DNA of 64,000 nt. Origin: Erpobdella octoculata (Eukaryota > Annelida > Clitellata > Hirudinida > Erpobdellidae). The DNA is taken from assembly GCA_963978895.1 (NCBI GenBank), contig OZ022238.1:37570770-37634769 (forward strand), written 5' to 3'. A program made the position numbers and the translations under genes. Of the stretch, positions 1-11,280 are shown one piece after another (position 1 is the first letter of the stretch; every line of letters starts with the position of its first letter). The notes beneath the pieces were generated by a model. It ran no database searches and had not been told where the DNA came from. It worked only from the letters and a program-made list of their open reading frames with translations.

Positions 1-419
1 ATACATATTGGGCACTCAAAAATAGCCTGGGGAGCGTAAATTTGAAGCTTCAGAGATTTGAGCAGGTTTTTTTATAGGTAGGCACAAATCTCAAGGTGAA
101 ATGGGAACCCTGTGATGTTTTAATGGGTCCCTGTAAAGATGGGACTACCCCCTCGGTCATCAGCTTTTTTTGGAGCAAAAATGAAAAAAGGTGGTTAAAC
201 AATTTTTTATTGTTGTGAAAATGTTGTGGGTCCTGAAAGCATATTGCCCCCCTAGAAGGTTTTGTGAAATGACATCTCTGAGTAGAACTTTAAAATCTAA
301 TTAGAGTTGAATATCCAGTAAACATAGGTTTTGTTTATTAGGTATAGAAAATTTCCATGGCTGGAATACAATTTGAAAAAAACCAATTGTTTTTTGCTTT
401 ACCTACACTACTGCTGTTG
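1..419. other. Intergenic, repeat relic
   Basis: No gene seen. The stretch around 140-170 contains the phrase CCCTCGGTCATCAGC, which recurs in variant or reverse form near 10765, 41935 and 51770. This looks like an old dispersed hAT-type MITE. Ends cannot be defined here. Confidence 0.4.
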
Positions 420-1019
420 GAAAAGCGTCGCAGGCTTTCACAAAAGATGGGCAAAATAACTGGGCAAAATTTCTCGACCGTAAAGCGGAATTTGCTTTTC
501 ACGTGGATTTAAAAACACGCCAGGCTGCTGTTGATGCTTACAAAAATTTGTGCAGCAGAAGCCAATTGAAGTGTTGTTATCTGACGAACAACAACGTCAG
601 CTGTCAACAAAAGCCGCAGAAACGGTAGAAAATTGACTTACGTTGGTCAAATTTTCAATGTTGTTCGTTTTATGGGACGTTTGAGCTTACCAATCCGGTG
701 CCATGATGAGAAAAGGAAAATCAAAACAGAGGGCTTTTTATTGAGTTGATAGGCTATTTGGCTGAATCTGAGGACTTGGTTCTAAAGACTCACTTAGAGA
801 CAGCACCATCAAATGCTACGTACCTGAGTCTCCAGATTCACACTGAAATCATCGCAAGGGTTGGAAGTTCCATACACGCAGCAGTCGTTCAAGCAGTCAA
901 AAATGCTCACGTTTTCACGTGCTAACGGATGAAACAACTGATGTTGCTAAACGAGAGCAAGATTCCATTTTTGTACGTTACGTCGACGACAAGTTAGACG
1001 GATCATGTGACATTACGGA
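420..1019 (+). pseudogene. hAT transposase relic (DUF4371-like region)
   Basis: Translating with at least three frame changes gives a recognisable hAT transposase N-terminal/central region. An opening segment near 440-550 reads ...NWAKFLDRKAEFAFHVDL. A segment near 735-870 reads ELIGYLAESEDLVLKTHLE followed by SNATYLSLQIHTEIIARVG. A segment near 925-1000 gives the family signature DETTDVA followed by QDSIFVRYVDDKLDG. These blocks match the order seen in DUF4371/ZMYM1-type hAT transposases in animals. In-frame stops and frameshifts show it is dead. It is cut at 1020 by a second repeat starting CAGTGGCGGATC. The C-terminal half is not adjacent, but fragments of possibly related transposases lie at 7497-6955, 10480-10370 and 41115-41541. 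Confidence 0.8.
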
Positions 1020-1930
1020 CAGTGGCGGATCTAGGGGGCCGGGTTAGAGTTTTCAAAAAAATAAAAAAAATGCAATTTTTAACTTAAAGTTTTTGTCTCT
1101 GTATCCTGAGGTTTATCTTTACTAAATTCACCTCTCGGTTATCAATAGTTTTGGTAATTGGCAGATATTTATGAATTTCGGGCCTTTTTCAAACCAATTC
1201 AATACAAAATATAATTCGAATAATATCTCAAAAAATATTTAGACTTCCACCGGCAGGTCCAGCAAAAAAGTTGAAAATGATACGTTTCATTTTCTAAATA
1301 AGTTTAGACGGCTCAACATCAAGTTTTTAAAACAGTAATCATTTGTAATATGAATAAAAGCTGTAAGTTCTGGGACGTCAATTTGAAAGGAGCAGAGAGG
1401 GTATTGCTTTTTGACTTTTCAGTGGGTCCCCTGACGTAGTTTTGGGTCCCCAAGAAATAGAAATGAGGCCCCTAAATTGGCGTGAAAAGTGTTTGAACTT
1501 TTCTGTAAAGAAATAAACCACCAGTTTTTAGTTTTTTAAAAAAAGCAATATTTGTATTTTTAAAGTAAAAAATTATAATAAAAACTTAGTTTTATCCATA
1601 TTGATTCGAAAGTTTCGTATATTTTCAATTTACACATATTTCACATATAAAATGTTTAGAAGAATGTGGTCAAGGTTTTTCCATTTTTATCATCAAAAAA
1701 TTACAAACAATTAATAGCCGCTTAATTACAAAAGTTTTTCATGGTTCACTTTATTTCAGCTTTTAGATTATACTGGTATCATATGTTAAATTTGAAGAAA
1801 GCATTCGAGCAGCGCAAAAGCTTGCTGTTAGTATGGATATGACAGAACTCAATGTTATATGCTATAGTAAATTTGGGGGCTTACCGTGAGCTCCCTTATT
1901 CCTGAATCCTGGCTATGCCAGTGCTGCGCC
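1020..1930. repeat. hAT-type MITE relic containing dispersed repeat G
   Basis: The left edge CAGTGGCGGATCTAGG is a typical hAT-like terminus, also seen in variant form near 10722 and 41862. A possible partner end, GCTATGCCAGTG, lies near 1907-1918, but no convincing target duplication could be found. The interior at about 1510-1745 matches a dispersed repeat, here called G, shared with 21415-21790 and 48860-49245. Shared landmarks are TATTGATTCGAAAGTTTC and a following AATTACAAAA. Confidence 0.45.
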
Positions 1931-2150
1931 CATGAGTTTTTATTATGAGTTGATCTAATAATTAAATTTTTTTTAATTTGATAGTTCAAAAAAAAAATTT
2001 GAATTTAAATAGAAACTTCAGGCAAATTTTCAAAATTTGCAGTTATAAAATAGGCATTCTTTGTTGATTTGTTTATAGAGTCCTTAGTTACAGATTATTG
2101 CAGTATTTTTGCCGTTCCCAACTTGTTTGCAGAAAAGTATCAGTTTTACT

Positions 2151-2678
2151 ATGCAGTTTCCATTTTTTGGTAATAAATTCAACCCTAAAAGAGGACCTGC
2201 TAGAAAAGCGGCATCATTATCTAATTTGAACTTAAGCGTTGAAGAACAAAAAGCTGAATTCGGTTCTGAAGTTAAAGACATAAAAGTAAAGCTAGGCAGC
2301 AATTTATTGAGCTTCGAGGGAGGCGACTGGATCATAGGCAAGCGAGTTTTTGTCTTTATTTTCTTTCGAAAGAGTATCATTTTTTTTATGTTATAACCTT
2401 TTGTAAACCAAGATGATGGGCAGGGTCAGAGTAAAGAAGTTTCAAAAATGAAAAAACAACTTTTACAAGTGACAGAAGAACGCAACCTGTGGCAACTGAA
2501 AACAGAAATTCTCCTCGACATGGTATAATTATATTTTTAATTAGCTGTTACTTTTTTCTATATTGAATTATTAAATCTTAATAATGATTTTCAGTTAGCA
2601 AAAAAAACCGCCGAAAACCAAATGCAATCTCACTTAATTGACGAACTGAAAAAGCAGAGAAGCACCAAGTCACGATGA
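2151..2678 (+). CDS. CBY1: Chibby homolog (basal body / Wnt antagonist)
   Basis: Three exons join in frame: 2151-2337, 2413-2522 and 2595-2678, giving 126 residues, the same length as human CBY1. The N-terminus MQFPFFGNKFNPKRGPARKA and the following ASLSNLNL block are the family hallmark. A central block (LLSFEGGDWII) precedes a C-terminal coiled coil (about residues 70-118, KKQLLQVTEERNLWQLK, then ILLDM). Known Chibby proteins bind beta-catenin and 14-3-3 and act at the ciliary transition zone/basal body. The ATG at 2151 is chosen because it begins the conserved block; the open frame upstream lacks similarity. Intron 1 (2338-2412, 75 bp) uses a GC-AG pair: AG/GCAAGC is the only donor that keeps the frame. 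A poly(A) signal AATAAA lies at 2871-2876. The gene is convergent with LYAR, with about 395 bp between stop codons. Confidence 0.94.
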
Positions 2679-3072
2679 CGTTGTGAATTTACTCTTAACA
2701 GAATTAACACTACTTTTGTTTACATATATTTTGGTTTATAATATCAGTAAAAATTCAATTTATAAATGTACTTGCTTCTAGTTAATGTTTAAAATGTATT
2801 TCAATTATTTATCATACAGAAGAAGTTGATCGACACAGTATTTGATAATTACACAATCATTCAAATAGAGAATAAAGAGTCTATTGTTATCTTAATTTCA
2901 TTGCACAACAGCAGAGACATTTAAAAACACATACCTACTAACCAAATAAAAATTCCTCCATAAGATTAAAGATGTGAGCCTACTAAATTTTTTGTTGCAA
3001 AAAAATAAAACTTAAATTCTAATTTGGTCCAGTTAAAAAAAAAAAGCTTAGAAAGGTTTTTTTAAAACAAAT

Positions 3073-6000
3073 TTACATCTGTAAAAGAACTATATTATTT
3101 TCTAGAGTTAGTCCAGAGTGTTTAGAGATTTTTTTATCAAATTTTGACATCATTTCTTCTTCAGAAATATTCGTATCAGGTTTGTGTTCTCTCAGCTTAG
3201 CCAGAACCTGATAATATTAAAATTTATATTCAAACAATGTCACTGCTTACAATATTTTATAAGCAAAATAAACAATGAGAAATTGATTAATGCAACATGG
3301 TAACAAAAATGTTTAACATTTCTAAAAACTTTCATGTTTTTCTTATTTTAAATTAAAACTTAATTAACCTTTTTTCTTAGCTTCTTAATCTTAAGCTGGT
3401 TATTTGGAGCTTCTTTCAAAACTTCAGTAATGGTTTCTCTCCACCTAAATGGCCTTGTTTCTTCAGTGCATGACTCACCAGCTTTAAAAAATATTGTGAA
3501 GCATTTACAAAGTACTGCTAGAAAGTAAATAGTTTTATTGTGGTTGAAGTGTACAGTCAAACTTATAATAAAATTAAAGAAACTCTAAAATTTGCCCATC
3601 ACAAACAAGTTTTGTTATAAAGAAAATTTTAAAGTGTACATGTACATGACTGGCACTAAACGCCAATCATGAGCGCCTGCAGCATAGGTCAAGGGAGGTC
3701 ACATGACCCCCTGGAAATTTAAAAATTAGTCAAATTTCAAAACATCAACTTTAATAAAGTTAATATTCAAAATACGGTGTAACTTATTAATGAATCACAG
3801 CAAAGCATCTGGTTCCGCCAACGCTAAACCCGATTTATGTCTCTTTAAATATTATAATGAGCATATGAGTCATTCCAATATCTCCATCATTGGAGAACAG
3901 GGAAACAGCTATCTTTCAAATATTATGAGCCTATGAGTCATTCCAATCATTAGAGAACTCCGTCGTTCTCAGAACGGGGACATAGCTGACAGGCTAGCCA
4001 GCTGATGCAGCATCAACTAAAAGTTTGGTACATCGACCAATAATTTAGTTCTGTGTTGGAACAAAGGACGGCTGTTGCAATTGTAGATAGGATTCTGTAT
4101 TTGGAAAGGGTGCACTCCGATTGGAGTTTCAATCATTTTGTACCAATTAATTCACAGTATATAGACACACAATTGAACGATTTTTTTTTATTTCAGTTAT
4201 CACATTGCACTGTATAGTTGTATAAATAACAAGTAATAACCCGTCAAAAATGACGGAATTGTTGCAATATTATCAAATAATATTGATATAGTCTTTCTAA
4301 AAATTTAAGTTATTTTTTAATTATTATATATGTTTAAAATATTACAATTTAACCACAAAATCTGTGATTGCATGACTACGTAATAGAGGTGTGGTACATA
4401 ACAGACATCAGAAATTATGTATGTTGACTATAAAAATAAGAAAAAGTAATTATATAACTAATTTAGTTTTTAATGACATTACTTATTATAGAACTTGTGA
4501 GTGTGACTGGTCCCCCCAGCAAAAATTCATGCAAGCGCCCATGACTCCAATGGCTCATGACATCAGAAAAAAATGCACATGTACACATTCTTATGCAAGC
4601 CAATGACATCTTTGAAGGTTGCCTTTCAACTTTCAATGCCCCAGTGAATAATGTTTTCATATGCACAAGCAACATTACTTATTACAATATATTTCAGCTG
4701 AGGAAACTAACAAAATGCACCCACCCAGGCATGATTAGCAAAAATAGTCTCAACAAAAGGTGCATTGTAATTGTCAAGTGTAAACCCCAACTAGCGTATG
4801 AGAGTGTCATTTTATTCCCACGGTTGCAATAAATGTATATCATGCTAGCCATGCTTTGTAAATGGGTTACATAATCTGTTATATACATGGGAAATATTTT
4901 AATTGAGACCAACATTTTAGTATGTTATAGCCAAATGTATATGATATCCAAATAATACAAAATACATTATAGATCAGTATGTTATATCTAATTGTACGCT
5001 ATATCCAGGGTACATTATAGTTTTAAAACACTGTAATAATCTCACATTTTTCAAATTTTTCAATAGCTGTTTTATGTGTAAAAAAATTTTATTTCCAGAA
5101 AACATTCTTATTGGGATTTGCAATTTCTCAATAGAGAAGTTTTTGTTACAGTACTCAAATGGATAGCATACTATTTCATTGTAAACAAATTTTACTTAAC
5201 ATATTTGAGAAACTCTATCACAAAAACAATCTAACAGAAACAAACACTTATCAATAAAATTAAATTATTACCCTTAAATCTTTTTCCAGTTGAAGAACTC
5301 TCATCTGAATTACATCTTTTTTTGCTTGAAGATTTTGAAACAGCTGATAAATCCTCGTTTAAATCGTTTTCTTTGGAGCAAGTTGTTTGTGAAGAATTGT
5401 CTGGCAGAGTACTCTGCAAGGTTATATCTGTACTTCCATTTTTTAAGTTGGTCTTTTCATCAGATACCTGTAAAATTTTATGCATACATTTCTTTTACTC
5501 AACTTGCACGACACACCAAAAAAGACTAAAAAGTACCCTGCTAGCTTCGATTTCTGCTGATATTGAGCTCCATGCCTGGCTCACAAGAGCTTGGTTTTGT
5601 ACTCTCAAGCTATTTTTCAAAAAGTTCTAAAAGAAAATGAAAAATGATAACAATGTTATCAAAGAATAAAAAGAATTAAAAATACCGAATAATCTTAAAT
5701 ATTTAAGGGTTCACCTCAAACTTTGCTTTCTTTCTTGGTATGTTCGGATATTCTTTCAGTCGTTCTAAAAGATTTATTAAAGATGGATTGCCTTTTGTTT
5801 TTGAGATAGCTTGTATTACTTGCTATAAAAAAAGAGCAAACCAGGTCAGGAAATTCAATTATCACATTTTATAGAGACCATTAATGTGTCAAACTGCTAT
5901 CTTCTTAATACAACTAATAAAAAATGTAAATATGTCATAAACATGTCAAATTGACTAGAAACAACAAAATTGAATCTACCTCAGTCCACAATTCTTGTTT

Positions 6001-6685
6001 TTGCTCTCCTTTATTGGCATCAGGATTTTTCTTATAAAGGGACCCGTGATATTTTTCTTCTTCACTGATACATTTATTATGAGAAATATAATCGTCACCC
6101 CTATCAAATTGAAAATAGAACAGCATTAATACAATATTTTAGTATCCAAAATAAGTTTGAGAATATAGTAAATTGAAATAACTATAAAAAATGGCAACAA
6201 GTAAAATAAAATTCAAAGCCATAGAAATATTTTAACAAAATAAAATAACAGAATAACTTTTAAAGCATTCCTGAAATACATAAAACCAAAAAGCTTATTT
6301 TATGCAGTTTTGGTCAGAAAATCGTCGTTTTTGGCTTATAACTTTTTCATTTGTTGAACCGAAGAAAACTCAAATATACCATTCGATTCCATTTTTCAAA
6401 CCCCATTCGACGATGTATAGCACAGCCCCAGTGCACAAAGATTTTTTTTTAATTTGCACGGCCAGCAATATTGCTAACTGCTAACTTCACACACGTCAAT
6501 GGAACCGATTAATTTAATTTATTAAAAATTCTCATTATATTCTACTGTTACCAAACTCACCAAAATTCGACCCCACAGTCCACGCATGACAAATATTGAC
6601 AATTTCTGCATTTCAAAGTATAATGCTTTTCTACTTGATTTTTTTTTAGCGATTCACCACATGCACCACAACTGAAGAACACCAT
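3073..6685 (-). CDS. LYAR: LYAR homolog, nucleolar C2HC zinc-finger protein
   Basis: Seven exons on the minus strand (6685-6561, 6100-5980, 5822-5715, 5626-5537, 5467-5272, 3481-3369, 3207-3073) join with matching phases to 295 residues. Residues 1-42 begin MVFFSCGACGESLKKNQVEK and carry the LYAR zinc-binding set (Cys6, Cys9, His21, Cys26/29, Cys34/37). Exon 2 gives GDDYISHNKCISEEEKYHG, and exon 3 gives the conserved YPNIPRKKAKFE. Residues about 150-215 are Ser/Lys/Asp-rich and probably disordered. The last two exons encode the C-terminal conserved domain (FRWRETITEVLKEAPNNQLK, then KIKKLRKKV). Human LYAR is about 380 residues; the difference lies in the lysine-rich middle. Family members are nucleolar, promote pre-rRNA processing and bind nucleic acid. 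Intron 5 (1.8 kb) holds repeats. The zinc finger has one extra residue between His21 and the next Cys compared with human. Confidence 0.95.
3600..5260. other. Non-coding content of LYAR intron 5
   Basis: No protein of known type is seen. There is a partial tandem duplication of about 70 bp at roughly 3846-3990 (shared phrase GAGTCATTCCAAT). A hairpin CCCGTCAAAAATGACGG at about 4233-4249 resembles the one near a Helitron end at 63741. A tract at about 4920-5030 of TATGTTATA/TATATCC phrases resembles decayed DNA-transposon ends. Short ORFs at 4391-4915 overlap one another on both strands and show no family signature. Confidence 0.5.
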
Positions 6686-6954
6686 TTCTGCTAATAGATT
6701 TGTTTTAAATAATTAAAATAAGTAAAACAATTATTAAAAATAATTTATTTGCTGAAAATCAAAATGTAAAATAAAAACAAATAAACAATCCACGAGACTG
6801 AGCGATAATATACTTACAATTGCAAACCGGTATAAACATAGGTCTTTTGCTGTTGTATGCATAGATGATATTAAATTTTTATTTTAAACATTTAAAAAAA
6901 AGTTTAAAAAATAAATAAATATTTTAAATTTTGTAATTAATATCTTTAAGTTGT

Positions 6955-7497
6955 TCAAATCAGTTGTTCGCGGGCCTCGGCTTCAGTTGCATACGGGATC
7001 ATGCAATCGGTAGTCGTGTCGTGATCAGTATTGACTCTGGCCGTCTGTTGCAAATTATTTTGTTGCCATTTGTTGGCTGCAGGGGCGCAGCCAAAAGTTT
7101 TTCGGAGAAGGGGGTCCGGGGGGAGAAATTTATTAGTCAGGAGTTTTACTGATATATTCAGACGACCTTTTTCTGCGAAAAATGTCGATGACGGTTTTTT
7201 CAGTAATGATTGATGGTCAAATGGGAAAGCCCATTCAGTTTTGTTTGGCCCATTGTGGTGCATAGATAAGATTTGAGTCTGGGCATAGTTGAGAAGAATC
7301 TCTCGGCTGTTGCGGAAGAGAGGGGCAACGTGATGAAGATTTTTGGCAGCGTATTTATTTACTTCTGCGGTTGATGGAATCTTGACAATATTGCTTTGCC
7401 AATCGAACATTCGACCATATGGCTTTCCACGAACAGCAGATATATGACCAAGGTCGGCAGCGACGGATCTAGGATTTTCTGGTAGGGGATGATCCAA
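6955..7497 (-). pseudogene. hAT transposase C-terminal (dimerisation) relic
   Basis: One minus-strand frame is open across 7497-6955. The recognisable hAT dimerisation signature lies in another frame near 7320-7215: TAERFFSTMPRLKSYLCTTM, then GQTKLNGL. Shifting between frames is needed, so it is a relic. The phrases PSSTFFAEK and GKPYGRM...WQ also occur in the copy at 41115-41541, so both derive from one family. A CAGGGGCGCAGCCAAAAG terminus lies near 7079, corresponding to the CTGGCTGCGCCACTG end near 41730 of the other copy. Confidence 0.75.
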
Positions 7498-7783
7498 CCA
7501 AAACTTGACAAATACATTTTTTACAAGTTACGAAACAAACAGTATGCACAAAGACAACATTCAAAGCAGAAGTCAAATTTCTAGAATAAAAAATCTACAG
7601 TGCAACCAGAAAAAAATGCTGGAGGTGCTGAAGTTCGAAAAAGCCAGAAATCCCGCCGCAGACAATTTTTTTACTATCTTCAGTCTGCAGTGTTTTTGGT
7701 ATCTTTAATAATTTATTAATGACTAGCGGAGATACCCGGCGTTGCCCGGGTTTTTTAGAGGTTTTTCTAATGTTTGTCTCTTT

Positions 7784-9260
7784 CAGGGTTGTTAACGCTA
7801 CTTATTCAAAGTAGCGCCGCTCTTCGCTACCGCTACCAGTCTTTTTAGTAGCGGCGCTACCGCTACCGCTACTGAAATTTATAAGTAGCGTCGCTACCGC
7901 TACCGTTACCGCTACTCTGCTGAGGACTCGTAAAAAGTTACAAAGTAGCACCAACAACCCGTACATGATTTTTATTGACATCAACAGTATTATACTTGCG
8001 AGAAATTCGCCTTCTGGTCATATTGCGCCCCAAATTTGTTATTCCCGCTTGTGCCCCGTGTCTGCCAGTCCGGCTCTGCCTTGGTCACGTCTACTGCACA
8101 AGTGCACAAGCTAAGAGTAAAAACCTAACTTGAATAAATTGTGCAAATCATTTACAAACCGTCATGTGCTTCTTCAAATTAAATTTCGTCTTGTTGCCAG
8201 ACGAAATATTCTTTCCTTGTGCATCGGCTGGACAATGCAGACTATGATATAGAGAATTTCCCTCCGTTTTGCTTTCGCCGGTGTAGAAAAAATAATCCGG
8301 TGGTACGCAAATCCGTCCTACACGATCGATTTCACCAGACTTTTTAGCATTATCCCCACTTGGTTTTTTGGTTTTTGACATCTTGTACCTTCTATGCGGT
8401 AAGATAACGACTTTTTTCCAACAAACTATGAAAAAACAGCTAGACAAGAAATAACTTATAGATTTTAAGTTCGAGCAAGTATGCGATAACGAAGGAAAAG
8501 TTGAAACAGCACAAGAAAAATTATATTCTACTGTTTTTGTAAATCGTATATGTACACATTCACCAGAGACTACAAACACGTCAAAGCATCACGCATGCCC
8601 GCTATATCAAATCTGGCATTGATCATTTAACACTAAAAACTACTAAAAAGCCACGCTTCAAAGACACACATGCCTCGAGCAATCAACAAGTTTGTAGAGG
8701 ACATGGTAGTAATATTACAACAATTTCATTTGTCACATGCAGTAAATAAAACAACTGGACAAAAATAACGTCAAGATCTTAAGATCAAACGAGCCTTTCA
8801 ATGACAATTGAATGAAAAGTTTAAAAAACTGCCTTGAACTGTTCGTACAAACTGTAGGTTTATACACACTCAAACAGCCAGATACCTTACACCTCAAAAC
8901 ATCACTAACGCCCAGTATACCACTTCTGCCACGCTTCAAAGAGACGCACACGCTCGTCAGGAAAGGTTCCACATTTCAAAGAGATGCTTACGCTCGTCGA
9001 TCAATTAACCAGATTCAGATTTCATGCATGCTTCAAATAAAAACTAAATACATGGGAAATCATTTAATTGATATAAAAACATATTTTGTTTTTCAATAAA
9101 AGTAGCGGTAGCGAATAGCGCTGAGAACAGCTAAAAAATGTAGCGGCGCTACCATCAACCATCTTGTCAGCCAATAGTAGCGCCGCTACCGCTACCGTTA
9201 CCTTAAAAACAGCGCCGCTACAGTAGCGGTAGCGCGGCGCTACCGCTCTTAACAACCCTG
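7784..9260. mobile_element. hAT element, non-autonomous, 1,477 bp, with 8 bp TSD
   Basis: Both ends read CAGGGTTGTTAA when viewed inward, a canonical hAT terminus. The 8 bp GTCTCTTT flanks it exactly at 7776-7783 and 9261-9268. Subterminal zones (7795-7920 and 9098-9245) are full of AGCGGTAGCG / CGCTACCGCT motifs in both orientations, likely transposase-binding sites. It contains a remnant BED-finger ORF at 8381-8148 and no complete transposase. A related single end sits at 16185 in MIC60 intron 7. The perfect duplication suggests a fairly young insertion. Confidence 0.9.
8148..8381 (-). pseudogene. BED-type zinc finger fragment in hAT element
   Basis: A 77-residue reading frame beginning MSKTKKPSGDNAKKSGEID continues to DYFFYTGESKTEGNSLYHS and then TKFNLKKHM. 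This order (aromatic DYF, Cys/His pair, N-L-K-K-H) resembles a degenerate BED finger, the DNA-binding N-terminus of many hAT transposases. The cysteine pair is incomplete (only HC near SLHCP). The rest of the transposase is missing. The open frame extends upstream to 8579, but the conserved part starts at the ATG at 8381. Confidence 0.5.
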
Positions 9261-9269
9261 GTCTCTTTC

Positions 9270-9565
9270 TCTCCCGTTTCCTTTCCCACCTGCTTTCCCA
9301 CTCCTGTTCGCTTTCCCGTTTTCGGTCGTTTTCCGCTGCCGGTCGCTTTCCCGCTGCCGGTCGCTTTCCCGCTCCCGGTCGCTTTTCCGCTCCCGGTCGC
9401 TTTCCCGCTCCCGGTCACTTTCCCGCTCCCGGTCACTTTCCCGCTCTCGGTCGCTTTCCCGCTCCCGGTCGTTTTCCCGTTCCCGGTCGCTGTCCCGTTC
9501 CCGCTCACGTTTGCTCACCCATTCCCGCTCACGCTTGCTTTTCCGTTCCCGCTCGCTGTCCGTTC
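9270..9565. repeat. 18 bp VNTR of B-family Helitron
   Basis: About a dozen imperfect copies of CCGGTCGCTTTCCCGCTC (minus-strand sense: GAGCGGGAAAGCGACCGG). The same unit forms the core of B-family Helitrons at 30310-30520, 30680-30830 and 56450-56720. The long RERESD-like, SRSRSL-like and GSGKAT-like translations it produces are artefacts of the 18 bp periodicity. Confidence 0.85.
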
Positions 9566-9610
9566 CGGGTCGCTTTCCCGTTTCTATAATAGACAAACTA
9601 ACCCACAAAC

Positions 9611-9612
<2 letters not shown>

Positions 9613-9679
<67 letters not shown>
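9613..9679. repeat. (TA)n microsatellite
   Basis: Pure AT dinucleotide run inside the Helitron. A second run lies at 9811-9897. Comparable runs occur at 33545-33650 and 54751-54906, always next to Helitron ends or internal junctions. Confidence 0.95.
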
Positions 9680-9680
<1 letters not shown>

Positions 9681-9805
9681 CGAATAAACTGTGGATCAAT
9701 AGCTTTTCGTTTAGGTTGCATAATTAATTCGATAGAAAGATTTGAAATTGTATTTTTTCAGCCAATTTTCATTATATGACGATGTTTTAAAGGAAATAGT
9801 TTTGT

Positions 9806-9900
<95 letters not shown>

Positions 9901-10369
9901 TCCGCTCGCTCACCCGCTCCGCTCCGCTCGTTTTGTGACGGATTTCAAATTTTTTTTATATTTGATTCCCCTTGACTCTCAAGGTTTTGTGAAAATTTCA
10001 TTACGATCGGATGAATGGTGTAGCAATGCATAAAGGCCATTAACATACAAACATTCATTTATATATATATATAGATAGAAAAAGAAACAAAAGCCCGCCT
10101 AGTTGCGCCCCGGGTTCTGTTGCGCAATGAGCTTTTTAATATCTTCATGGCACTGAAGCTCCGTTCAGTTCCTATATGTAGTAATGGAATTCCCATGCCG
10201 GTGTTCACTCTAGTTTCACATTAGGTAATCGAGCGAGGGGTTCATACCCGCATTCCTACTGGATTCGTCGATGAACCTGGCGAGGCTTACAAAAAACATT
10301 TTTTAACATATACACATTTTTTAGTAATCTGGTGTGGGGTGCATCCCCCATATCCCCTGGATCCGTCGC

Positions 10370-10480
10370 TGAAGGTGGCAGGCGTAGCACTTGAGTGTTT
10401 CTTCTAAGTCAATGAAGGATCCTTGGAAGCAGATGTTGAGTCTGAATGCAGACTCGCTCATTTGGGGCAAATCGTTTTTT
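10370..10480 (-). pseudogene. hAT transposase fragment
   Basis: The minus strand is near-identical over about 100 bp to 41115-41230 (shared phrase AATGAGCGAGTCTGCATTCA). It translates to NERVCIQTQHLLPRIL, a piece expected just upstream of the hAT dimerisation domain. It is a scrap only. The surrounding 10080-10370 shows no other recognisable feature. Confidence 0.6.
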
Positions 10481-10524
10481 CAACCAGGTGCGTCGCATCG
10501 TTTTGAAAAGTGGTGGGGCAACTT

Positions 10525-10665
10525 TCTAGAACGAACTTTTTTATTACAAACTTTTATTTAGGTTACAATTTCTGTTTGTGTGTGTGGCTTTCTCTGTAGC
10601 TAGGAAGCTGAAACTTTCAGCATAGTTTTATATTGGATGACAATACATGATTCAATTAAAAAAAA
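10525..10665 (-). repeat. Dispersed repeat D, partial
   Basis: This is the reverse complement of a repeat seen at 11530-11815 and 34960-35220. Shared landmarks are AACCTAAATAAAAGTTTG, a CACACACA tract and TGTCATCCA. Element class unknown. Confidence 0.65.
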
Positions 10666-10719
10666 CTAATCCTGTACCTGCCCCTGCAATATGATTAAAT
10701 CATTCACGCCCCTTATACC

Positions 10720-11280
10720 CAATGGCGGATCCAGAAATTCCTGGGGAGGGGGATATACTTCAAAAAAGCTGATGACCGGTGATGGGTAGGGTATTTGTCC
10801 AATTTTTTCAAATACTTCCACTTTATCTTTCAAAAAAGCTACGGTCATTTTTCAAAAATTGGTATTATACCCTAAAAATATCAATTGATGCACTGGTGGT
10901 GGGATGCATCTCTCCATCCCTCCCTGCTTGTACTCATGTATTTATATAAATATAAAGGTAATGTGTGTGTGAGAGCATTCGCTCATCACATCCAAGCCAC
11001 AAGAGCAACATTTGGCCTGCAGGTAGACTTCATTGATGAGAAAATTTTTAAAAATTAAAAAAAGTCTGTTATTTATTTGATATTTTATTGGCAGAAAAGA
11101 GGAAAAATCTAAGTAAAAAAACAACCCTGGCAACACCGGGTAACCCTGTGAGTAAGCTATATAATGGCGGGAAAATTTTTCCCCCTCTCTGGAAAATGCT
11201 GAATTTACGTCCAGGAACAAGGCTGATTAAACGATTTTTTGACTTCGCCCTATCGATTGTTTATAATATTTAGTCGCAAG
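10720..11280. repeat. Old repeat block shared with 41800-42440
   Basis: The order of landmarks is the same in both places: TGGCGGATCCAG-type end, GATGACCGGTGA, TATTATACC, a CATCCAAG stretch, GGTAGACTTCAT, then a decayed Helitron-like end (CCTGGCAACACCGGGTAACC here) and TATAATGGCGGGAAAA. This suggests one composite element or duplicated segment, now heavily diverged. Embedded short ORFs are not gene-like. Confidence 0.6.

Larger units (their letters stand above)
7733..10075 (-). mobile_element. Non-autonomous Helitron (B family), with nested hAT
   Basis: Read on the minus strand, the element starts TCTATATATATATAAATG at 10075. It passes the family block around TTCATCCGATCGTAATG, two (TA)n tracts and an 18 bp VNTR. 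It ends with the hairpin CCCGGGCAACGCCGGG followed by CTAG at 7736-7733. The base before TC is A and the base after CTAG is T, as expected for Helitrons inserting between A and T. No RepHel protein is present. It is interrupted by the hAT element at 7784-9260. Without that insert it would be under 0.9 kb. Confidence 0.8.

Noticed and set aside
2109..2150. Upstream extension of Chibby
   Set aside because: The added residues begin at a non-ATG codon and do not match the family N-terminus, which starts at 2151.
5290..5630. Plus-strand ORFs of 79 and 102 codons
   Set aside because: They are antisense to LYAR exons 4 and 5.
9249..9608. ORFs rich in RERESD, SRSRSL or GSGKAT on both strands (also 30267-31057 and 56205-56794)
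   Set aside because: They arise from the 18 bp Helitron VNTR, which is open in several frames at once on both strands. No start context, domain or conservation is visible.
9742..9975. IYIYIY ORFs in TA tracts (also 33491-33847 and 54690-55005)
   Set aside because: Dinucleotide repeat artefacts.
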